From assembly GCF_003149105.1 (NCBI RefSeq), contig NZ_QGDS01000008.1:62001-126000 (forward strand): 64,000 nt of DNA, written 5' to 3'. The number at the start of each line of letters is the position of its first letter. The first letter of the stretch is position 1. Positions 58,994-64,000 of the stretch are shown piece after piece. A program made the translations under genes and the position numbers. This DNA is from Faecalicatena contorta (GTDB lineage: Bacteria; Bacillota; Clostridia; Lachnospirales; Lachnospiraceae). The notes under the pieces are model-generated. The model was not told the DNA's origin and did not search any database. It saw only the letters and a program-made list of their open reading frames with translations.

Positions 58994-60224
58994 TCCTGCC
59001 TCCTCCGGATTGAATTTGTTGAATGTACTCATCAGGTGTTATGATATTGCACAATAACTTTTGAGCTAAAGTTTCCTTTCCATTATCAGAATGAAAGGAA
59101 GAAACATGGTAATTATTCCAGCCTGGATAGGGGATACTCAGACGCATTTGCTCCCATTCCTTTGAAATGGAGGAATTAATGGTATATTCCTGTATATTGG
59201 TAGTAGATTTGGTTTCATCAATATAGGATTTGACAGTATCATACCGTGTATAGTAATCCAGAAATTCCAAGCACATATCCTGATTAGAGGAATGGCTGCT
59301 GATACAGAGTACAGAATCTACAGGGGAACCCATGACATATGTCTGGTCTTCATTCTGAATATAAATTCCTGTTACCTGAATATCTATTTTCTGCATAATA
59401 GAATCAGATAATTGTGAAGTTACATCCTCCGATGTAAAAGCCATGGCATAGGAAGAATCCAAAAAGGCAGCAAAGGCCTGCTCATTGCTCATAGAAAAAA
59501 GGGTGTCATTTAAATAATTCTTATGGAGCATCTGATACGCATTAATAATGGATGTTTTTTCATCCGCGGAAGTCCCCTTTAGTGCTGGTTCAGAAATCAA
59601 AGCAGATAAGAAGTTCTGCGCTGTGCGGCAATCACTTAAACCTATTGCCAGTGGTGGAATATTGGCCTGGGATAATACTTCACATGCCTTATAGAAGTTT
59701 GGAATATTGTTTGGCGGATCTAAATCATATTTCTCAAAAATGGCCTGATTATACCAAAATTCCTGAAAATCACTTTGGTAGGGGATGCCATATATTTCTT
59801 TTGTACCTGAGACTGATTTCAGAAAATCAACAGGTTCATTCCAAAATCGGGACAACATGGAAATATCTGTAACAGGAGTTAAGAAATCAGAGTTTATATA
59901 GTCTTTATAGAATTCCACAGGTATCTCTACCAGATCAACAGAGGCATCTGTCTGCAGTTTGGAATTTAAGAAAGAAATATAATTTGTTTTGGGATAACGC
60001 TCTATATTAAGATAATAGCCAGGGTATTGTTTGTGAAATCCGTCTATGATTATAGTGGGTATCGGCTTCCATGTTAAAATGGATATGGTCTTACTTTCTG
60101 ATACCGGCATATTTGTCTTTTGAATAGATATCAATGCAGTGTATACAATATTTATAAATATAAGAAGGGTGATAAGAGATAAAATCAATACACCAAACTT
60201 CTGGTAATTTTTAGTATTTTGCAT
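58977..60224 (-). CDS. Extracellular solute-binding protein family 1, membrane-anchored
   Basis: A 415-residue binding protein of the maltose-type SBP_1 class. ATG 60224 has GAGAGG upstream. An N-terminal membrane helix (FGVLILSLITLLIFINIVYT) without a lipobox Cys is followed by SKTISILTWKPIPTIIIDGF, the usual first strand and helix, and FWYNQAIFEKYDLDPPNNIP. It overlaps the next binding protein gene by 17 bases, so they are made together. It is divergent from the kinase gene. Its fold differs from the transporter's own binding protein, which argues for sensing rather than uptake. Confidence 0.8.
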   Translation of the reverse strand: MQNTKNYQKFGVLILSLITLLIFINIVYTALISIQKTNMPVSESKTISILTWKPIPTIIIDGFHKQYPGYYLNIERYPKTNYISFLNSKLQTDASVDLVEIPVEFYKDYINSDFLTPVTDISMLSRFWNEPVDFLKSVSGTKEIYGIPYQSDFQEFWYNQAIFEKYDLDPPNNIPNFYKACEVLSQANIPPLAIGLSDCRTAQNFLSALISEPALKGTSADEKTSIINAYQMLHKNYLNDTLFSMSNEQAFAAFLDSSYAMAFTSEDVTSQLSDSIMQKIDIQVTGIYIQNEDQTYVMGSPVDSVLCISSHSSNQDMCLEFLDYYTRYDTVKSYIDETKSTTNIQEYTINSSISKEWEQMRLSIPYPGWNNYHVSSFHSDNGKETLAQKLLCNIITPDEYIQQIQSGGGRNEAIR

Positions 60225-60329
60225 AAAAGACCTCTCTTTAAACAAAAGAAAGATAGTAATGTTGACCATTTAATAATATAATAAAGGCATATAATATGCA
60301 AGAAATATCAAAAATAAGGATGAGGGGTA

Positions 60330-62144
60330 ATGGGAAAAATACAAAATGCGTATCGGAATTTAAAGTTTGGAAATAAACTCATTGTAATCTTCCTGATTGT
60401 CATCATTTTACCGGAAGTGGTGTTAAGTGCTTTCAGTGCCTATCTGGGAAGTTATTCTTTAAAAAATAAGGTCATGAAGTCTACACAGGAAACCACCCGG
60501 CAAATGATTGATAATATTGATAATGAAATTAACAACACGATGAATCTTGCCATGCAGGTAACATCAGACAGGAAGTTAAAGGAGATATTAGCCCAAGAAA
60601 AGAAGGCAACCACAGCCTCTTATTATGAGGATGAACAATATATGAATAACCTTATAGATATGGCATTTGTTACTTCCTTTGCAGTAGAAAATATATACAT
60701 ATGCTCTTATAATGGAATGGTTTACACATCAGATAAAAATTATCTGAGTCTTAGAAAAGAATATGACTTTACCAGAACTCAGTGGTTCGCACTTATGAAA
60801 CGCAGTGGGACCAATACCTTGATCCTCTCCACATATGACAGGGCTGCTGTTATTCAGGAAGGAGCCGAAAAGAAGCTGTTTTCTATTGTGAAAAAAATAT
60901 ATGATGAAAATAACAGAAAAGAAGTGGGCTGCATTATTGTAGATTTAAGCTGCAATACATTGGGAAATCTGCTCCAGGATATGAATAACAATAAGGGGCA
61001 GAAGGTGGTGATTGTTGACGACAATAAAACCATTGTTTATCACCCAGATTCCCGGTATATCGGAACACAATTCCGAAGTGATTATATCAGTGATGCCCTG
61101 ATGCAGAAAAGCGGGTATCTGGAATCTGAAAAGGAGAACAAATTTGTAGCCTTTAGTACATCGGAAATAACAAAATGGAGTGTAATTTATGAACTGGAAG
61201 CAGCAGCTCTTCTTTCTGATATAAGGAATTTGAGAATTGTAATTATAGCAACTACTTTACTGTGTATTATTGTATCGCTATACCTTGCTTTTACTGTTAA
61301 AAGGTCAATGACTGAACCGATTACACAGCTGCAAAAGAAGATGAGACAGGTAGGAAAAGGGGATTTTGATATTGATGCTGATACAGGTACACAGGATGAA
61401 ATAGGGCAGCTTTCCAGCTCTTTTGATAAAATGGTTAAGAAAACAAAACAGCTGATTGACAACGTATACCAGTCTGAAATCTATCAAAAGGAGGCCGAGC
61501 TTAATGCCTTGCAGGCACAGATTAATCCTCATTTCCTTTATAATACTCTGCAGACCATTGATATGATGGCTGAAGCAGAAGGTGCGGACAGTATCAGCGA
61601 TGCCTGTCAGGCATTGTCTAAAATGTACAGATACTCCATTAACAGAGGCCAGGAATATGTTTCTCTGAAAGAGGAAATAAGCCATATAAAGAATTATATG
61701 ATTATTCAGAAATTGAGGTTTGGTAAAAGGATAGACATATTCTATGAAATTGAGGAAGCGTGCGGTGAGCTGTTGATTGTAAAGCTTCTCATACAACCAT
61801 TAGTTGAAAATGCGGTTGTTCATGGAATTGAAAATTCCATTGGAAAATGTCATGTAGTTGTCAGGGCGTACCAGAAGGACGAAACGCTTGTCATACAGGT
61901 GGAAGATGATGGCGATGGCATTCCCGGAGAGCGTTTGGAACAATTAAATAATAGATTGGAAAATTACTCCAGAAATGATATTGTCCACAAAGTAAGCTAT
62001 GAGGGAACTCATAGCAGCATAGGGCTGGAGAATACGAATGCAAGAATTAAATTATATTTTGGAGAGGAGTACGGGATTAAAATAGGCAGCAAAGAGGGCG
62101 TGGGAACGCTTGTGGAACTGAACCTGCCTGTAAAAACAATGTAG
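60330..62144 (+). CDS. YesM-family sensor histidine kinase
   Basis: A 604-residue kinase. TM1 is about 17-39, followed by a 260-residue dCache-type outer sensor domain, TM2 about 302-322 and HAMP to 375. The His_kinase domain has the phospho-acceptor in INPHFLYNTLQTIDMMAEAE, and the ATPase has IQPLVENAVVHGIENSIG and VEDDGDGIPGERLEQL. YesM kinases usually control carbohydrate genes with an AraC-type regulator, here encoded 14 bases later. GATGAGGGG stands before the ATG. With the divergent anchored binding proteins it probably forms a multi-part sugar sensor. Confidence 0.93.
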   Translation: MGKIQNAYRNLKFGNKLIVIFLIVIILPEVVLSAFSAYLGSYSLKNKVMKSTQETTRQMIDNIDNEINNTMNLAMQVTSDRKLKEILAQEKKATTASYYEDEQYMNNLIDMAFVTSFAVENIYICSYNGMVYTSDKNYLSLRKEYDFTRTQWFALMKRSGTNTLILSTYDRAAVIQEGAEKKLFSIVKKIYDENNRKEVGCIIVDLSCNTLGNLLQDMNNNKGQKVVIVDDNKTIVYHPDSRYIGTQFRSDYISDALMQKSGYLESEKENKFVAFSTSEITKWSVIYELEAAALLSDIRNLRIVIIATTLLCIIVSLYLAFTVKRSMTEPITQLQKKMRQVGKGDFDIDADTGTQDEIGQLSSSFDKMVKKTKQLIDNVYQSEIYQKEAELNALQAQINPHFLYNTLQTIDMMAEAEGADSISDACQALSKMYRYSINRGQEYVSLKEEISHIKNYMIIQKLRFGKRIDIFYEIEEACGELLIVKLLIQPLVENAVVHGIENSIGKCHVVVRAYQKDETLVIQVEDDGDGIPGERLEQLNNRLENYSRNDIVHKVSYEGTHSSIGLENTNARIKLYFGEEYGIKIGSKEGVGTLVELNLPVKTM

Positions 62145-62158
62145 GAGAGAGGAAGAAA

Positions 62159-63772
62159 ATGTATAGAGTATTAGTGATTGATGATGAGGAAATTATCCGA
62201 AACGGTATTTGTAAAAAAATCAACAGATTTTTCCCGGAGCTGGAAGTAGCACCGGCTCAGGAAAATGCAATTGAAGCCTTACATTTTATACAAAATAATC
62301 AGGTGGATATTGTTCTGGTGGATATTAAGATGCCGATGATGAATGGTTTAGAGTTTATTGCGAAAGCAAAAGAATACAATCAGTTCTTAAAGTTCATTGT
62401 GATAAGCGGATTTAAAAATTTTGAATATGCCCGCACAGCAATTACTCTTGGAGTGAACGATTATTTATTAAAACCAATTGATAATGAAGAATTTAAAAAA
62501 CAGATACAGGAATTATTAGGTGATTTAGATAAAAATAAAGAAAACCGGGCAATAGAGTCCAGAATTAAGACTAAGGCTTATGAAGGGACAACTTATAAGA
62601 AAAACAGATATCTTACAGAGCTGGTAAGTGCGGATGCGGAAATTGATACGACGGAACTGTTGGCGGACCTGAAGGAAATGGAAATTGTTTTTAAGCAAAA
62701 GAAATATGTTGTAATGACGATTATTGCAGGCAACATTAAAGAGATTCCTGAATTTAAAAATGTGTCCGGACTGGAAATCCTTCAATATGCTGTCTGTAAT
62801 GTAATAGACGAAGTATTTGCAAATTGTGAAGGCCGTTCCTTCACCCACTTTAAATATGATAATCAATTTGTCCTGATTTTAAATACGGATACTACGATTG
62901 CGAGATATTTTTTAATTGAAAAAGCAAATAAATTAGTTACAATTCTGGATAATATTTATGGCTTAACCTTACATATTGGAATTGGGGATGAGGTGGAAGC
63001 GGTGGAAGATGTTTGTAAAAGTTACAGACAGTCGGTACAGAGTGTAATGCAGTGTAATTTGCCAAGTGTAAGTTCCGTATGTCACTTTTCCGAAATTAAA
63101 ATAAAGAAAAGTGATATTCAAATTATTACAGGATTAAAAAAGGATCTTCTGGAAAGTTTTATTAAAACTCAGAATGAAGCAGAAATAAAAAAATGCCTGC
63201 AGGAAATATTCAGAGAAGCCGTGAAGAATAATTATGAGAATATAAAAATTATTTCTCTGGATATTTATTTTATAGTCTTAAAACTGTTGAAAGAAAATGA
63301 GAAAGATACGGATATAGCGTTAGCCATGTTTGAAGAGATTGAAGGGGCAATCAGTGCCAATAGCAGCATAGAATTGTTAGAGGGGTGGCTTGAAAATAAG
63401 TTGATTGAGGTCAGTCAGCTATTCTCAAAGAGTAAAAAAAATTATGGAAAGCCCCTGATTGAAGAAATTATAGAATATATAGAAAAGAATTACAGTAAAG
63501 ATATAAGCCTGGGGGGAATCGCAAAGAAGTTCTTTATTAACACAAGTTATTTAAGCCAGTTGTTTAAAAAAGAAAAGAATATTAAATTCATCGATTATAT
63601 TACAGGGTTAAGATTAGATAAAGCACAGGAGCTATTAGTGACAAGCAGTTTATCAGTGAATGAGATAGCAGGAGCAATTGGTTATAATGATGCAAGATAT
63701 TTTAGAGAAGTATTTGTAAAGCACTTGCATATGACGCCTTCCCGGTACAGAAAAGAAAAGACTTCCGACTAA
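62159..63772 (+). CDS. AraC-type response regulator (YesN-like)
   Basis: A 537-residue regulator: receiver domain 1-120 with DDEEIIRNGI, phospho-acceptor in VDIVLVDIKMPMMNGLEFIA and Lys in YLLKPIDN; a long middle region of unknown fold; and a C-terminal AraC DNA-binding domain from about 435 with two helix-turn-helices (DISLGGIAKKFFINTSYLSQ and VNEIAGAIGYNDARYFREVF). It is the partner of the kinase directly upstream and probably activates the sugar transporter and the gene beginning at 63911. Confidence 0.93.
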   Translation: MYRVLVIDDEEIIRNGICKKINRFFPELEVAPAQENAIEALHFIQNNQVDIVLVDIKMPMMNGLEFIAKAKEYNQFLKFIVISGFKNFEYARTAITLGVNDYLLKPIDNEEFKKQIQELLGDLDKNKENRAIESRIKTKAYEGTTYKKNRYLTELVSADAEIDTTELLADLKEMEIVFKQKKYVVMTIIAGNIKEIPEFKNVSGLEILQYAVCNVIDEVFANCEGRSFTHFKYDNQFVLILNTDTTIARYFLIEKANKLVTILDNIYGLTLHIGIGDEVEAVEDVCKSYRQSVQSVMQCNLPSVSSVCHFSEIKIKKSDIQIITGLKKDLLESFIKTQNEAEIKKCLQEIFREAVKNNYENIKIISLDIYFIVLKLLKENEKDTDIALAMFEEIEGAISANSSIELLEGWLENKLIEVSQLFSKSKKNYGKPLIEEIIEYIEKNYSKDISLGGIAKKFFINTSYLSQLFKKEKNIKFIDYITGLRLDKAQELLVTSSLSVNEIAGAIGYNDARYFREVFVKHLHMTPSRYRKEKTSD

Positions 63773-63833
63773 AAAAAATACAAAAATATTATAAAAAAAA
63801 TGTACAGTTTAAAAAAAATGAATATGATAATAT

Positions 63834-63878
63834 GACGTGTGTAAAGAGAAGAATATTTTTTACACACGTCATTTTTTG
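63834..63878 (+). terminator. Terminator after the response regulator gene
   Basis: GACGTGTGTAAA and TTTACACACGTC form a 12-bp perfect stem followed by ATTTTTT. Confidence 0.85.
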
Positions 63879-63910
63879 TGGGAACTTTAATAGAAAGGGG
63901 AGGTAAAGAC

Positions 63911-64000
63911 ATGAAAAACAAAGAGATTATCCGGGAGATTGAAAGAACTATTTCCATGGAGGCAAAAGCCATAGAATCGCTGCTGACCACTGTGGACAAG
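63911..64000 (+). CDS. Probable SIS-domain sugar isomerase, 3' truncated by window
   Basis: An open frame from ATG 63911 to the window end (30 codons), with GGGGAGG seven bases upstream. The start (MKNKEIIREIERTISMEAKA, then IESLLTTVDK) resembles the first helix of SIS-domain arabinose-5-phosphate isomerase/KpsF-like proteins. That fits the sugar transport and sensing genes before it. With only 30 residues the call is tentative. Confidence 0.45.
   Translation, partial: MKNKEIIREIERTISMEAKAIESLLTTVDK

Noticed and set aside
1..64000. CRISPR array, rRNA or tRNA genes
   Set aside because: No regularly spaced direct repeats, no conserved rRNA stretch and no cloverleaf with a T-arm GTTCRANNC were seen by eye on either strand. 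A dedicated scan would be needed to exclude a weak tRNA.

Overview
The window reads as chromosome from a low-to-mid GC, endospore-lineage Firmicute, most likely a gut Lachnospiraceae (Clostridia) relative. Support comes from the block yabO/rqcP-yabP-yabQ-divIC-spoIIE-tilS-hpt-ftsH in the order known from Bacillus and Clostridia, a CotS-type coat protein, a QueT transporter under a preQ1-I riboswitch, strong AGGAGG ribosome binding sites and sigma-A promoters. The species cannot be fixed from the sequence alone.

Region 1 (1-10480) is the late end of a siphovirus-type prophage, all on the plus strand: a scaffold-like fragment, major tail protein, tail chaperones joined by a canonical A AAA AAG frameshift site, tape measure, Dit, Tal/fibre, a small membrane protein, holin and amidase endolysin. 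The capsid and head-tail connector genes expected between scaffold and tail tube are absent, and a frameshifted HNH endonuclease sits between a holin remnant and an intact holin, so the prophage looks decayed. Region 2 (10480-19540) holds a GH25/LysM lysozyme with altered acidic residues, a tiny cysteine-rich peptide gene with its own promoter and terminator, an OmpR-type two-component system, a methyltransferase and a large C39-like membrane-anchored protein.

Region 3 (20057-30087) is the most interesting part. A mobile element of about 10 kb is bounded by 36-bp direct repeats, and the repeat is the body of the preQ1-I riboswitch of queT. The left copy rebuilds a complete aptamer plus Shine-Dalgarno in front of queT. 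The native queT promoter has been left 10 kb away at the right end. Inside its left end the element carries a look-alike promoter (same -35, same 17-bp spacer, near-identical -10, almost the same distance to the aptamer) that can take over queT transcription. The element encodes a tyrosine integrase, a divergent XRE repressor, a small excisionase-like protein, a replisome organiser, a DnaB helicase, a sigma-70 factor, a second XRE protein and a type I toxin/antisense RNA pair. I see no capsid, terminase or relaxase gene, so it resembles a satellite or a minimal integrative element.

Region 4 (30327-43080) is core metabolism and repair: an SDR oxidoreductase, an NCS2 purine permease, an AllA-like protein, a Gfo/Idh oxidoreductase with a probable CTG start, AsnS, an SbcD/SbcC-like pair, a CCA-adding enzyme, CotS and a phosphosugar mutase. 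Region 5 (43152-50720) is HU followed by the RqcP-to-FtsH sporulation/division cluster, including a short SpoIIE without its membrane domain and three copies of a palindromic intergenic repeat. Region 6 (50779-64000) has a GH13 amylase, a ribose-type sugar ABC transporter (binding protein, permease, double ATPase, permease) and a convergent/divergent regulatory block: two membrane-anchored binding proteins, a YesM-type histidine kinase and an AraC-type response regulator, which together look like a multi-component sugar sensor for the transporter. A SIS-domain gene begins at the right edge.
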